NCBI RefSeq assembly: GCF_000961885.1
Contig: NZ_JZKH01000022.1
Location: 29,657 to 93,656, forward strand
From: Streptomyces rubellomurinus
GTDB taxonomy: Bacteria; Actinomycetota; Actinomycetes; Streptomycetales; Streptomycetaceae
DNA length: 64,000 bases
Direction: 5' to 3'
In this document: positions 39,114 through 47,891 of the stretch, in pieces
Numbering within the stretch: the stretch's first letter is position 1
Layout: each line of letters opens with the position of its first letter
Program-made: the position numbers and the translations under genes
Notes under the pieces: generated by a model
Told to the model about the DNA's origin: nothing
Database searches by the model: none
The model's input: the letters and a program-made list of their open reading frames with translations, nothing else

Positions 39114-39662
39114 ATGACCAGCACCCCGCCGCCCCAGGACCCGCCCGCGCCCGAGCCGCGACCGGAGCCCGCCGGGCCGCCGGCCGGGGAGAGCCCCGCG
39201 GCGCGGGCGGACCGGCGGCTGGTCGAACTGCTGCAGGAACTGCGGGTGTTGCAGACCGGCGTGCAGATCGTGTTCGCGTTCCTGCTCGGCGTCGCCTTCA
39301 CCCCGCGGTTCGCCGAACTCGGCGACGGCCAGCAGGACATCTACGTCACCACCCTGCTGCTGGCCGTACTCGCCTCCGCCGTCTTCGCCACCCCGGTGGC
39401 GCTGCACCGCGGGCTGTTCCGGCACCCGGGCAAGGAGCGGATCGTCCGGGTCTCGGTGCGCATCGCCCAACTCGGCCTGGTGCTGCTGGCCTCCGCCCTC
39501 AGCGGCGCGGTGCTGCTGGTGCTGGACGTCGTGCTCGGCACCCCGGCGGCCGTGGTGCTGACCGTCGTCGTCGCGCTGGTCTTCGCCGGGCTGTGGTTCG
39601 TGCTGCCCTGGGCGGTGCGGCGGCCGCTGCGCGACGGCGAGCCGGGCGGGCCGACGTGGTGA
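39114..39662 (+). CDS. DUF6328-like four-helix membrane protein
   Basis: The 182-residue product has a Pro/Glu-rich cytoplasmic N-terminus of about 35 residues, then LVELLQELRVLQTGVQIVFAFLLGVAF. Four hydrophobic segments follow, at roughly residues 50-65, 78-97, 118-140 and 145-168. The LLQELRVxQTGVQ segment matches the widespread actinobacterial DUF6328 family, whose function is unknown. A CAGAAT hexamer seven bases before the ATG could serve as a -10 for a leaderless message; no ribosome-binding site is visible. It marks the right boundary of the biosynthetic locus and may be co-transcribed with the HAD gene 41 bases downstream. Confidence 0.8.
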   Translation: MTSTPPPQDPPAPEPRPEPAGPPAGESPAARADRRLVELLQELRVLQTGVQIVFAFLLGVAFTPRFAELGDGQQDIYVTTLLLAVLASAVFATPVALHRGLFRHPGKERIVRVSVRIAQLGLVLLASALSGAVLLVLDVVLGTPAAVVLTVVVALVFAGLWFVLPWAVRRPLRDGEPGGPTW

Positions 39663-39703
39663 GCCGACCCCTCACCCACCTACCTCTTCCAGGAGCATCG
39701 ACG

Positions 39704-40528
39704 ATGAGCACCCCGACCGCAGGCCCGCGCCCGCCCCGGCTGGTCGCCACCGACCTCGACGGCACGATCGTGCGCGGCGACCGCACCGTCTCCGCCCGCA
39801 CCGTCGCCGCCCTGACCCGGGTCGAACGGGCCGGCGCGCTGTTCGTCCTGGTCACCGGCCGGCCGCCGAGCCTGATGGGCGACATAGCCGGCGCCTTCGG
39901 CCACCGCGGCGTGGCGATCTGCTCCAACGGCGCCCTCGGCTACGACCTGCGCACCCGTACGGTCGTCGCCGAGCGGCCGATCCCGGCGGACGTGCTCGGC
40001 GAGACGGCCCGGCTGCTGCGCGCGACCGCCCCCGGCATCGGGCTGGCCGTCGAGTACGCGGACGAGCTGGTCGCGGACGAGCGGTACGAGTCGCGCCCGT
40101 GGAGCGACACCGACCCGCCGCTGCGGCGCCTCGACGACGCCCGGCTGTTCGGGCGGCCCGCACCCAAACTGGTCGGCCGCCACCCGACGTTGTCCGCCGA
40201 CGCACTCCTGGCGCTGCTCCGCCCGGTGGTCGGCGAGCTGGTCACCCTCTACCACTCCAACGGCGAGCGGCTGATCGAGGCCGTCGCGCGGGGCGTCAGC
40301 AAGGCCGCCGCGCTCGACGAGCTGGCGCGCCGGCACGGGATCGCGCGCGAGCAGACGATCGCCTTCGGCGACATGCCCAACGACCTGCCGATGCTGGCCT
40401 GGGCCGGCACCTCCTACGCCGTCGCCAACGCGCACCCCGAGGTGCTGGCCACGGCGGACCGGGTCATCGGCGGCAACGACGAGGACGGCGTCGCCGAGGT
40501 GCTGGAGCGGCTGTTCCGACAGCCGTAG
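39704..40528 (+). CDS. HAD superfamily hydrolase, Cof-type phosphatase
   Basis: The 274-residue cytoplasmic protein has the full set of HAD motifs. Motif I is DLDGTIV near residue 18, where the first Asp is the nucleophile. Motif II is VTGRPP. A late Lys lies in GVSKAAALDEL. Motif IV is FGDMPNDLPML, where acidic residues hold magnesium. Spacing and cap size match the Cof-type (IIB) sugar-phosphate and phosphoglycolate-like phosphatases. AGGAG eight bases before the ATG at 39704 fixes the start; the same frame stays open much further upstream. Its physiological substrate cannot be read from the sequence. Confidence 0.92.
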   Translation: MSTPTAGPRPPRLVATDLDGTIVRGDRTVSARTVAALTRVERAGALFVLVTGRPPSLMGDIAGAFGHRGVAICSNGALGYDLRTRTVVAERPIPADVLGETARLLRATAPGIGLAVEYADELVADERYESRPWSDTDPPLRRLDDARLFGRPAPKLVGRHPTLSADALLALLRPVVGELVTLYHSNGERLIEAVARGVSKAAALDELARRHGIAREQTIAFGDMPNDLPMLAWAGTSYAVANAHPEVLATADRVIGGNDEDGVAEVLERLFRQP

Positions 40529-40574
40529 CCGGAACGCGGGCGGCCGCGTTTATCGGGCGTTGATCGTTCCGGTC

Positions 40575-40587
40575 TAACGTCGGGGCC
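40575..40587 (+). promoter_or_regulatory. Putative -10 element (TAACGT) for a leaderless message
   Basis: TAACGT fits the TANNNT -10 pattern and ends seven bases before the ATG at 40588, placing transcription start at or next to the A of the ATG. No convincing -35 hexamer is seen at the standard distance, so the call rests on the -10 and the absence of a ribosome-binding site. Confidence 0.4.
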
Positions 40588-40725
40588 ATGGACGAGAGAG
40601 CGGCCGGGCGGCCGGTGCCCGAGGGGCGGATGACGGAGCAGGACACCGAGCGGTTCCGGGAGTTGCTGGCGCGGCTGGAGAGCTCGCTGGCGGCGGACCG
40701 GGAGGCGGCCGGCCGGGAGGGCTGA
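40588..40725 (+). CDS. Small hypothetical protein, 45 residues
   Basis: The frame encodes MDERAAGRPVPEGRMTEQ and continues with a strongly amphipathic, charged helix containing RFRELLARLESSLAADREA. It ends in TGA at 40723-40725. There is no ribosome-binding site, but a TANNNT hexamer sits exactly where a leaderless promoter would place its -10. The composition, rich in Glu, Arg and Ala with no Cys and no membrane segment, is like the many short conserved helical proteins of Streptomyces. I do not recognise a family. It could be a chance ORF; the promoter position is the main argument for a real gene. Confidence 0.45.
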   Translation: MDERAAGRPVPEGRMTEQDTERFRELLARLESSLAADREAAGREG

Positions 40726-41001
40726 GCAGGCTGTGGGGCCCGGGGTGCCGTGGAGGCAACCGGGTCCTCGCCCGTTCCCGAGTCGGGGGTGAGGCGAGCG
40801 GTGCGCCGAAGTGCCGGTCCCGGCCCGGACGGTGACCGAAACGCGTTGACCACGTACGGTGTTCACGCGCACTTCGCAGGTGCCCCACCTATCGTGTGTG
40901 CACCATGCACCTGGACTCGCCGATGGGGCCGCGACGCCGTAGACCCGCGAGCCGGGCGAGTCCACGAGTCCGTGCGTCCGTCAGCGAGAGGGGTCGCCAC
41001 C

Positions 41002-42462
41002 ATGCGGGGAGAGGTTCCCCGGCAGGCAGCACTGCCCGAACGGCCCGAGCACTGGGTCAGCCCCGGCGACGCCGCCTACGACGAGACCCGGGCGGTGTGG
41101 AACGGCCTGCACGACCGCCGCCCCGCCCACATCGCCCGCTGCCGCACCGCGACCGAGGTGAGCCAGGCCCTGCGGTACGCGGCCGCCGCCGGCCTCGACG
41201 TCACCGTGCGCGGCGGCGGCCACCACGTCGCCGGCAGCGCCGTCGCAGACGGCACGCTGATGGTCGACGTCTCGCCGATGCGCGCCGTCACCGTCGACGT
41301 CCACGCCCGGGTGGCCGTCGCCGAAGGCGGCTGCCGGCTGCGCGACCTCGACACCGTCACCGCCCCCTACGGACTGGCCTGCCCCACCGGCACCGTCGCC
41401 GACACCGGGCTCGGCGGGCTCGCCCTCGGCGGCGGTTACGGCTGGCTCGCCCGCCGCTGGGGCCTGACCTGCGACCACATCCTCGCCGCCCAGGTCGTCC
41501 TCGCCGACGGCTCGATCATCGACGCCACCGAGCACAGCCACCCCGAACTGCTGTGGGCGCTGCGCGGCGGGGGCGGCACCTTCGGCGTGGTCACCCGCTT
41601 CACGCTCCGGCTGCGCCCGGTCGGCCAGGTCCTGTACGGCGCCGGCGTCCACGCCCTCGACGACGCCCCCGACGCCCTGGCCGCGTACCGGGCGTACACC
41701 GGGCGCCAGCCCGTGGACCTGCACACCGTCGCCCGGCTCGGGCACGCGGGCGACCAGCCGTGGGTGCCCGAGCACCTGCGCGGCGGACCCGTGCTCCTCC
41801 TGCTCGCGGTGTGGTCCGGCGATCCGGAGGACGGGCCGGCGCAGGCCGCGTCGCTCTTCGACGAGATCCCGCCCGCCGCACAGGTCGCCCGCGCCATGCC
41901 GTACCCGCACCTGCAGGCGCTCGGCGACGACACCCGGCCCAAGGGCCACCGGTACTCCACCAGCGCCGCCTACCTCGACGACCTCCCCGGCGACGCCGTG
42001 CGGCAACTCGTCGAGGCCGCCCGCGAGAACCCCTCCCCGCGCTGCTCGATCGACCTCGAGTACCTGCGCGGCGCCATCGCCGACGTGCCCGAGCAGGACT
42101 CCGCCTTCCCCGGCCGCGCCGCGCCCTACCAACTGACGGTGTCCGCGCACTGGACCGACCCCGGACAGGACGCCGAGCACCTCGCCTGGTCGCGGGCCAC
42201 CGCCGACCGGACGCGGCCCTTCGGCACCGGCGGCGGCTACCTCAACCACGCCGAGCGCGGCGCCGGCCGCAGCGCCCGGGAGCACTACGGCCCGGACCGC
42301 TACGCCCGGCTCGCCGCCGTGAAGAAGGCCTACGACCCCACCAACCTGCTGCGCGGCACCGTCGACATCCGGCCAGAGGGCGACCACGGACAGGGCCTAG
42401 CAGGCGCACGGGCCGGGGCGCCCGGAGGCAACCCGGGGGAGCGGGCCGCACGGCCGGGATAG
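41002..42462 (+). CDS. FAD-linked oxidase, berberine-bridge-enzyme type, bicovalent flavin
   Basis: This 486-residue oxidoreductase has an FAD_binding_4 fold: RGGGHHVAG near residue 74 supplies the His for 8-alpha attachment, and GLTCDHI near residue 157 supplies the Cys for 6-S-cysteinyl attachment. The BBE signature closes the protein (YLNHAERG, then VKKAYDPTNLLRG). This pattern indicates bicovalent flavin, seen in enzymes that oxidise sugars, alkaloids and polyketides. The ATG at 41002 is preceded by GAGAGGGG; the open frame extends 84 codons upstream but those residues look untranslated. It is followed after 11 bases by an MFS exporter, suggesting a modify-and-export pair. No link to the NRPS locus is evident. 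Confidence 0.9.
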   Translation: MRGEVPRQAALPERPEHWVSPGDAAYDETRAVWNGLHDRRPAHIARCRTATEVSQALRYAAAAGLDVTVRGGGHHVAGSAVADGTLMVDVSPMRAVTVDVHARVAVAEGGCRLRDLDTVTAPYGLACPTGTVADTGLGGLALGGGYGWLARRWGLTCDHILAAQVVLADGSIIDATEHSHPELLWALRGGGGTFGVVTRFTLRLRPVGQVLYGAGVHALDDAPDALAAYRAYTGRQPVDLHTVARLGHAGDQPWVPEHLRGGPVLLLLAVWSGDPEDGPAQAASLFDEIPPAAQVARAMPYPHLQALGDDTRPKGHRYSTSAAYLDDLPGDAVRQLVEAARENPSPRCSIDLEYLRGAIADVPEQDSAFPGRAAPYQLTVSAHWTDPGQDAEHLAWSRATADRTRPFGTGGGYLNHAERGAGRSAREHYGPDRYARLAAVKKAYDPTNLLRGTVDIRPEGDHGQGLAGARAGAPGGNPGERAARPG

Positions 42463-42473
42463 CATCGCCAGCC

Positions 42474-43964
42474 GTGAGATCCGCGAACGCTCCTGACGCC
42501 GCCAACGCCAACGCCGACGAATCCGCCACCGACACCGCGATACCGCAGCCGCCCCGCGAACGCTTCGACGCGGCCGGGCGCCGCGTCCTGCTGGTCTGCG
42601 TCGCGGGCGGCTTCACCACGCTGCTCGACCAGTCCGTCCTCAACACCTCCGTCCCCGCCCTGCGCGAGACCCTGCACGCCCAACCCGCCCACCTGCAGTG
42701 GATCGTGGCCGGGTACTCGCTCGCCTTCGGCCTCGCCCTCATCCCCGGCGGGCGGCTCGGCGACGTCAAGGGCCGCAAGTGGTTCTTCGTCACCGGCCTG
42801 GCCCTCTTCACCCTGGTCAGCCTGGTCTCCGCGACCGCGACCGACCCCGCCGTGCTGATCGCCGCCCGGCTCCTCCAGGGCGCCGGCGCCGGCCTCGTCA
42901 ACTCCCAGATGATCGGCACCCTCCAGGACGTCTTCGACGGCCAGCTGCGCGCCCGCGCCCTCGGCATGTACGCCGTCACCGGCGGGCTCGCCTTCGCGCT
43001 CGGCCCGCCGGTCGGCGGCGCCGTGCTGGCCGCCGCCGGGCCCGGGCTCGGCTGGCGGCTCACCTTCCTGCTCAACGTCCCGTTCGGGCTGGCCACCCTC
43101 GCGCTCGCCGTCCGCCACCTGCCGAAGCCCCGGCCCAGCGCGCGCGGCGCCAACCTCGACGTGCTCGGCCTGCTGCTGGTCGCCGCGCTCACCCTCGTCC
43201 TGATGCTGCCCTTCGTCCAACCGCCCGGCTGGCGCGGCGCCCTGGCCTTCGCGGGCGCCGCCCTGCTGCTGCTCGGCGCGCTCGTGTGGTGGCAGCGCCG
43301 CTACGCCCGCACCGGCGGGCAGCCGCTGATCCACCCCGCGCTCACCCGCTCCGCGCCCTACGCGCTCGGCACGGCCACCGCGATGGCCCAGTTCGGCTCC
43401 TCGCTCGCCGCCTCGCTCGTCCTCACCATGTTCCTCCAGGACGGCCTCGGCCTGTCCCCGATGGGCGCCGCCCTCGTCGCCCTGCCCTCCGCGGTCGCCA
43501 TGGGCGTCGCCTCCGCACTGGCCTGGCGGGTGGTCCAGCGCTTCGGCCGACGCACCGTCACCGCCGGCATGACCGGCTCCGCCCTCGCGATGCTCACCAG
43601 CGGCCTGGTCGCCCACTGGGCGCCGGCCGCGCTGCTGCCCTGGCTGCTCGCCCTGCTCCAACTCCTCAGCGGCGCCTCGATCGGCCTGATGGGCTCCACC
43701 AACCAGGCGTACGTCCTGCGGCACGCGCCCGCCGAGGCGGCCGGCGTGAGCGGGGCGATCCTGCAGATGGCCCAGCGGATCGCGGCGGCCGTCGCCGTCT
43801 CGGCGCTCTCCGGCGTCTACCTGCGCCACACCGCCGGCGGCGGCGGGCACCGCGCCGCCTACCTGTCCGCCAGCGCCGTGTGCGCGGGCGTCGCGGGGCT
43901 CGCCGTCCTGGCGTCGGTGCTCGCCAACCGGGCGGCCGGGCGCGCGAACACCCCGGCGGACTGA
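42474..43964 (+). CDS. MFS drug transporter, DHA2 (EmrB/QacA) type
   Basis: The 496-residue protein has a polar N-terminus, then a long series of hydrophobic helices. The segment LDQSVLNTSVPALRETL is the DHA2 signature of helix 1, and GGRLGDVKGRKWFFVTG is the MFS loop 2-3 motif. LGPPVGGAVL is the antiporter motif C. Length and motif set suggest 14 helices. The start is GTG at 42474; no ribosome-binding site is seen, but TAGCAT (42460-42465) lies eight bases before it and overlaps the TAG stop of the preceding oxidase gene. It probably exports a small hydrophobic compound related to the oxidase. The stop codon lies inside the first unit of a 14-bp tandem repeat. Confidence 0.9.
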   Translation: MRSANAPDAANANADESATDTAIPQPPRERFDAAGRRVLLVCVAGGFTTLLDQSVLNTSVPALRETLHAQPAHLQWIVAGYSLAFGLALIPGGRLGDVKGRKWFFVTGLALFTLVSLVSATATDPAVLIAARLLQGAGAGLVNSQMIGTLQDVFDGQLRARALGMYAVTGGLAFALGPPVGGAVLAAAGPGLGWRLTFLLNVPFGLATLALAVRHLPKPRPSARGANLDVLGLLLVAALTLVLMLPFVQPPGWRGALAFAGAALLLLGALVWWQRRYARTGGQPLIHPALTRSAPYALGTATAMAQFGSSLAASLVLTMFLQDGLGLSPMGAALVALPSAVAMGVASALAWRVVQRFGRRTVTAGMTGSALAMLTSGLVAHWAPAALLPWLLALLQLLSGASIGLMGSTNQAYVLRHAPAEAAGVSGAILQMAQRIAAAVAVSALSGVYLRHTAGGGGHRAAYLSASAVCAGVAGLAVLASVLANRAAGRANTPAD

Positions 43965-44002
43965 CCCCGGTGGACTGACCCCGGTGGACTGACCCCGGCG
44001 GA
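43961..44002. repeat. Three tandem copies of a 14-bp unit at the end of the MFS gene
   Basis: The unit CTGACCCCGGTGGA occurs at 43961 and 43975 without change and at 43989 with one substitution. Each copy contains TGA. The first is the MFS stop codon, and because 14 is not a multiple of three the next two put TGA in the other two frames. A second 14-mer (CCGACCGGGGCCGT) occurs at 44003 and again at 44028. Confidence 0.85.
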
Positions 44003-44012
44003 CCGACCGGGG
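43993..44012. terminator. Hairpin between convergent genes
   Basis: CCCCGG (43993-43998) can pair with CCGGGG (44007-44012) across an 8-base loop. It lies between the MFS gene and the convergent MDMPI-type gene, and the flanking repeats offer alternative pairings. It is plausible as a bidirectional terminator. Confidence 0.45.
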
Positions 44013-44081
44013 CCGTGCAGCGGCGAACCGACCGGGGCCGTACGGCGGCGGGCCCCGAAGGCGCGCCGCCGTGCGCGGACC

Positions 44082-44723
44082 TCAGATCGCGGCGATGCTC
44101 CCCGGCGCCCGCTCCGCGCGGCTGAGGGCGCGCAGGACGTTCACCGGCCCGTGCCGCCACACCGCGAGCCGGGCCAGCAGGCCGACCACCGCGTCGGTGG
44201 CCTCCGGCGGGAGCTCGGGGGTCGGGACGTCCACGCTGACCGCCAGGTCGTCGCTGTGGACGGCCAGTTCCATCGTCCGGGTGGTCAGGAAGTCGTCGAG
44301 GGTGAGCGACCACGCCCCCCAGAACGGCAGCCGCACCGGCCGGCCGCCGTCCTGCGCCGCCAGCGCGCCCGTCAGCTCCGCGATCGCCGCGCCGAACTCC
44401 TCGGCCAGCGCGGCCGGCCCCTCGGCCGCGATCTCCTCGCCGCCCTCCCGCAGGCGCACGTTGATGTCCGCGTCGAGCGGGGCGCCGAGCCACTTCGACC
44501 GCTGGTAGTGCCCGAGCAGGGGGACGGTCTCCTCCTCGGGCACCGGGCCGGCCAGGACCTGCGTCACGGACAGCACCTGGTAGGCCAGGTGGCCGGCCAG
44601 GCCGGCGACGCTGAACTCGGCCAGCGCACTGGGACGTTGCCAGGCGGCCGCGACCTCCGGGCGGCGCAGCAGCTGCTCGGCCGTACGGGCCACGGCCAGG
44701 AAATCCTCTTGGGCACGGGTCAT
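44082..44723 (-). CDS. Maleylpyruvate isomerase N-terminal (MDMPI/DinB-like) family protein
   Basis: The 213-residue protein resembles mycothiol-dependent maleylpyruvate isomerase-type proteins of actinobacteria. FSVAGLAGHLAYQVL near residue 40 corresponds to the helix carrying the first metal His in DinB-like folds. LDDFLTTRTMELAVHSDDL matches the conserved second half, with HSDDL supplying the second His. Such proteins act in thiol-dependent isomerisation or transfer reactions in the cytosol, but many have no known substrate. The gene is divergent from the alpha/beta hydrolase gene at 44819, with 95 bases between them. The start ATG at 44723 lacks a strong ribosome-binding site. Confidence 0.8.
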   Translation of the reverse strand: MTRAQEDFLAVARTAEQLLRRPEVAAAWQRPSALAEFSVAGLAGHLAYQVLSVTQVLAGPVPEEETVPLLGHYQRSKWLGAPLDADINVRLREGGEEIAAEGPAALAEEFGAAIAELTGALAAQDGGRPVRLPFWGAWSLTLDDFLTTRTMELAVHSDDLAVSVDVPTPELPPEATDAVVGLLARLAVWRHGPVNVLRALSRAERAPGSIAAI

Positions 44724-44818
44724 GGCTCAGCACCGTACCGCCTCCGGTGGTTCCCGACCGCTTAGCGGTCGGCGAAGCGGCCGCGCCCGGCCGCCGCACC
44801 ACGCCTAGGGTGGCGGTC

Positions 44819-45505
44819 ATGACGGATGTTCGAACCGTGGACCTGCCCGAGGTGACGCTCGCCTACCGGGTGAGCGGACGGCCCGGCGGCCCGCCGCTGG
44901 TGCTGCTGCACGCGCTCGGCGAGCGCGCCGCCGACTGGGAGGTGGTGCTGCCCGAACTCGCCCCCGGGCACCGGGTGTACGCACCCGACCTGCGCGGCCA
45001 CGGCGACAGCGGCCGCACCGCCGCGTACGGCCTGCCGCAGATGCGCGACGACGTGCTCGCCTTCCTCGACGCCCTCGGTCTGGACCGCGTCGACCTGGTC
45101 GGCCACTCGATGGGCGGCGTCGTCGCCGTCCTGGTCGCCCAGGCCGCGCCGGAGCGCGTCGACCGGCTGGTCCTGGAGGACATCCCCGCGCTGCACCCGC
45201 GCCCGGCGAGCCCGCCCGCGGCGGGGGCGGACCAGCCGGCGCACTTCGACTGGGCGATGGTCCGGGCCGTCAAGGCGCAGCTCGACAGCCCGGACCCGGC
45301 CTGGCGGGAGGGCCTGTCCGCGATCACCGCCCGCACCCTGGCGGTCGCGGGCGGCCCGGCCAGCCACGTGCCGCAGCAGCGGATCGCCGAGCTGGCCCGG
45401 CTGATCCCCGACTGCCGGCTGGTCACGATCGAGGCCGGCCACCTGGTGCACGCCGCCGCGCCGGCCGAGTTCGTCGCCGCGGTCGCGCCGTTCCTGGCCC
45501 GGTAG
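44819..45505 (+). CDS. Alpha/beta hydrolase
   Basis: The 228-residue cytoplasmic enzyme has the oxyanion-hole region VLLHALGE, the strand-loop DLRGHGDS, and the nucleophile elbow GHSMGG with Ser97. A late His in IEAGHLVH completes the triad. Its length is at the short end of the family. The cap contains a run of Pro and Ala. The ATG at 44819 has no ribosome-binding site, but TAGGGT at 44806-44811 ends seven bases before it, consistent with a leaderless transcript. Its 3' end is only 13 bases from the convergent DUF2252 gene. The substrate is unknown; it could be an esterase, lactonase or dehalogenase-like hydrolase. Confidence 0.9.
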   Translation: MTDVRTVDLPEVTLAYRVSGRPGGPPLVLLHALGERAADWEVVLPELAPGHRVYAPDLRGHGDSGRTAAYGLPQMRDDVLAFLDALGLDRVDLVGHSMGGVVAVLVAQAAPERVDRLVLEDIPALHPRPASPPAAGADQPAHFDWAMVRAVKAQLDSPDPAWREGLSAITARTLAVAGGPASHVPQQRIAELARLIPDCRLVTIEAGHLVHAAAPAEFVAAVAPFLAR

Positions 45506-45518
45506 AGCCCGACTCCGT

Positions 45519-46934
45519 TCAGACCCCGCGCTCGGCGGGCAGGCGCCCGCTGCGCACGGCCGCGAGCAGGTCGGCGTGGTCGGCCTCGGTCCGGTCGGCG
45601 TAGGCGACGGCGAAGGTGGCGACGGCGTCGTCCAGGGCCTCGTTGCGGCCGCAGTAGCCGGCGAGCAGGCCGGGGTCGGCGGTGTGGGCGTGGGCGCGGG
45701 CGAGCAGGGCGCCGGTGATCCGCGCGTAGTCGTCGAGCTGGCCGGGCAGCAGCGCGGCCGGGTCGACGCTGCCCTTGCGGTTGCGGAACTGCCGCACCTG
45801 GTACGGGAGTCCGTCCACCGTGGTCCAGCCGAGCAGGGTGTCGCTGACGACCTGCATGTGCTTCTGCCCGAGCACCACCCGCCGGCCCTCGTGGTCGACC
45901 GGCCCGGCGCCGGCGAGGTGCGGCAGCAGCGCGGACGGGCGGGCCTCCTTGACCTGCAGCACGAGCGGCTGGTCGCGGTGGTCGGTCAGCAGCACGACGT
46001 ACGAGCGGGTGCCGACGCTGCCGGTGCCGACGACCCGGAAGGCCACGTCCTGCACCCGGTGGCGGGAGAGCAGGGTGCGCACCTCGGCGGGCACGGTCGC
46101 CACGTACGGGCCGAGCGCCTCGGCGACGGCCTGGGCGGTGGCGTCGGAGACCTCGGTGAGCACCGGGGGAGCGGCGGTGAACCGCCAACCGCCGTCCGCG
46201 GTCCGGGTGGTGCTGCGGGCGGCGAACCTGGCGCTGGTGTTGCCGAGCGCCTTCGCGCCGACCTTCCGCAGCACCTCGGCGAGGTCGTGCGCCTCGGTGA
46301 AGGAGACCAACTGCTCGTCGGCGACGGCGTTCCAGGCGTCGAGCGCGGGCAGCTTGGCGAGGGTGCGCATGGTGCGGCGGTAGGAGCCGGCCGCGTGCTG
46401 GGCGGCCTCGCGGGCGATCGCCTCGCTCGCCCCGGTCTCGCGCCCGGCGAGGACGAGGCTGGAGGCGAGCCGCTTGAGGTCCCACTCCCAGGGGCCGGGC
46501 ACGGTCTCGTCGAAGTCGTTGATGTCCATGACGAGTTGGCCGCGCGCGTCGCCGTACAGGCCGAAGTTGGCGGCGTGCGCGTCACCGCACAGCTGGGCGC
46601 CGACCCCGGTGACGGGCGTGCCCGCGAGGTCGGCGGCCATCAGCCCGGCGGAGCCGCGCAGGAAGGCGAACGGGGTGGCGGCCATCCGGCCGATCCGGAT
46701 CGGCACGAGGGCGGCGAGCCGGCCCGCGTTGGAGGCCTCGATCGCCTCGACGGCGCTCGGCCGGCCGGGGGCGGGTGCGAACCGGGCGTGCCGCTCCCGG
46801 GGCACCCGGTCCCGCAGCGCCCTGCCGCGCTCCTTGGCCCGCGCGGCCCGGCCGTCCCCGCCGGTCGCGAAACCGGTGACCGCGAACTGCCGCCGTGCCG
46901 TGCCCTGCTGGTTGCCGCTCACCTTGTCCGCCAC
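45519..46934 (-). CDS. DUF2252 family protein
   Basis: The 471-residue protein matches the DUF2252 family, which has a kinase-like fold. It has IRIGRMAATPFAFLRGSA near the N-terminus, CGDAHAANFGLYG as a catalytic-loop-like motif, and MDINDFDETVPGP, which resembles the metal-binding DFD. The conserved end includes YARITGALLARAHAH. Family function is unestablished. The start is GTG at 46934 with a purine-rich GGTGGGGAG directly upstream; a longer in-frame ATG start 43 codons upstream gives an atypical basic leader. It is convergent with the alpha/beta hydrolase gene. Confidence 0.88.
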   Translation of the reverse strand: MADKVSGNQQGTARRQFAVTGFATGGDGRAARAKERGRALRDRVPRERHARFAPAPGRPSAVEAIEASNAGRLAALVPIRIGRMAATPFAFLRGSAGLMAADLAGTPVTGVGAQLCGDAHAANFGLYGDARGQLVMDINDFDETVPGPWEWDLKRLASSLVLAGRETGASEAIAREAAQHAAGSYRRTMRTLAKLPALDAWNAVADEQLVSFTEAHDLAEVLRKVGAKALGNTSARFAARSTTRTADGGWRFTAAPPVLTEVSDATAQAVAEALGPYVATVPAEVRTLLSRHRVQDVAFRVVGTGSVGTRSYVVLLTDHRDQPLVLQVKEARPSALLPHLAGAGPVDHEGRRVVLGQKHMQVVSDTLLGWTTVDGLPYQVRQFRNRKGSVDPAALLPGQLDDYARITGALLARAHAHTADPGLLAGYCGRNEALDDAVATFAVAYADRTEADHADLLAAVRSGRLPAERGV

Positions 46935-47084
46935 GACTCCCCACCCATCCCGTTCGGTCCGACGACGGCCCGTGAGCTGCACGGATCGTTCATCCGGAGG
47001 AGTGACGTCCGGGGCGGCGCGGTGGTTCCCGGGGTGTGCCGGGCCGGGCTCGGCCCGGCACACCGTCAGGTAGTTGACGCGCCG

Positions 47085-47867
47085 TCAGAGCGGCAGCAGG
47101 TCGGGCCGCTTGGCCTCGACGTGGTCACCGGAGGACTCGCCGCGCAGGCGCCGGCCGACCCAGGGGATGAGGTGCTCGCGGGCCCACTGGATGTTCTCCC
47201 GTGCCTGGTCGGCGGGGGACAGGACGGGCGCGGCCGGCCACGGGGCCTCCGGGTCCTGCTCGGTGCGCAGGCCGAGCGAGCGGGCGGCCAGCAGGGCGAC
47301 CCGCTGGTGGCCCTCCGGGGACAGGTGCAGCCGGTCCTCGCTCCAGGCCTGGCGGTCCTGCACCGAGCGCAGCGACCAGAGGTCGGCGACCTTGCAGTCG
47401 TAGCGGTCGGCGACGGCCCGCATGTGCCCGTTGTAGGTGGCGACCTTGCCGCGCAGGTGCTTGAGCAGCGTCATCTCGCGGGTGTCGAAGCCGGTGCAGA
47501 TCAGCACCGTCCCGGCGTTGGCGGCGAGCCGGGCGACGGCGGCCTCGAAGCGCACGGCCACCTCGTCGGGGTCGCTGCCGGGGCGCAGGATGTCGTTGCC
47601 GCCGGCGCAGAAGGTGACCAGGTCGGGCTGGAGGCGCTCGACCTGCGGCACCTGCTCGGCGGCGATCTGGTCGAGCAGCCGGCCGCGCACGGCCAGGTTG
47701 GCGTAGCGGAACCGGTTCTGCGGCCGGCCGGCGGCGAGCAGTCCGGCGAGCCGGTCGGCCCAGCCGGCGAAGGCACCGTCGACACCGGGGTCGTTCAGGC
47801 CCTCGGTGAAGCTGTCGCCGAGCGCGGCGTAGGAACTGATGTCAAGGGTCTCCTGGAGATGCGGCAT
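47085..47867 (-). CDS. SGNH/GDSL-type esterase or lipase, cytoplasmic
   Basis: The 260-residue protein has all four SGNH blocks: GDSFTEGL with Ser19 as nucleophile, a Gly in LAVRGRLL, GGNDILRP with the oxyanion Asn, and DRLHLSPEGH with Asp and His about residues 178-181. There is no signal peptide, so it should act inside the cell. Its C-terminal 60 residues form a charged extension ending EAKRPDLLPL. The gene is divergent from a DDAH-like gene, and a near-perfect palindrome lies about 30 bases before its start. The hydrolysed ester is unknown. Confidence 0.92.
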   Translation of the reverse strand: MPHLQETLDISSYAALGDSFTEGLNDPGVDGAFAGWADRLAGLLAAGRPQNRFRYANLAVRGRLLDQIAAEQVPQVERLQPDLVTFCAGGNDILRPGSDPDEVAVRFEAAVARLAANAGTVLICTGFDTREMTLLKHLRGKVATYNGHMRAVADRYDCKVADLWSLRSVQDRQAWSEDRLHLSPEGHQRVALLAARSLGLRTEQDPEAPWPAAPVLSPADQARENIQWAREHLIPWVGRRLRGESSGDHVEAKRPDLLPL

Positions 47868-47891
47868 GAAAGAGATGGTTCACCCAATCAA

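Noticed and set aside
40750..41001. N-terminal extension of the FAD oxidase from an ATG at 40750
   Set aside because: The 84 extra residues are not family-like, and a GAGAGGGG site with normal spacing marks the ATG at 41002.
43961..44041. Possible CRISPR-like array
   Set aside because: The units are 14 bp, contiguous or nearly so, with no spacers of regular length and no cas genes.
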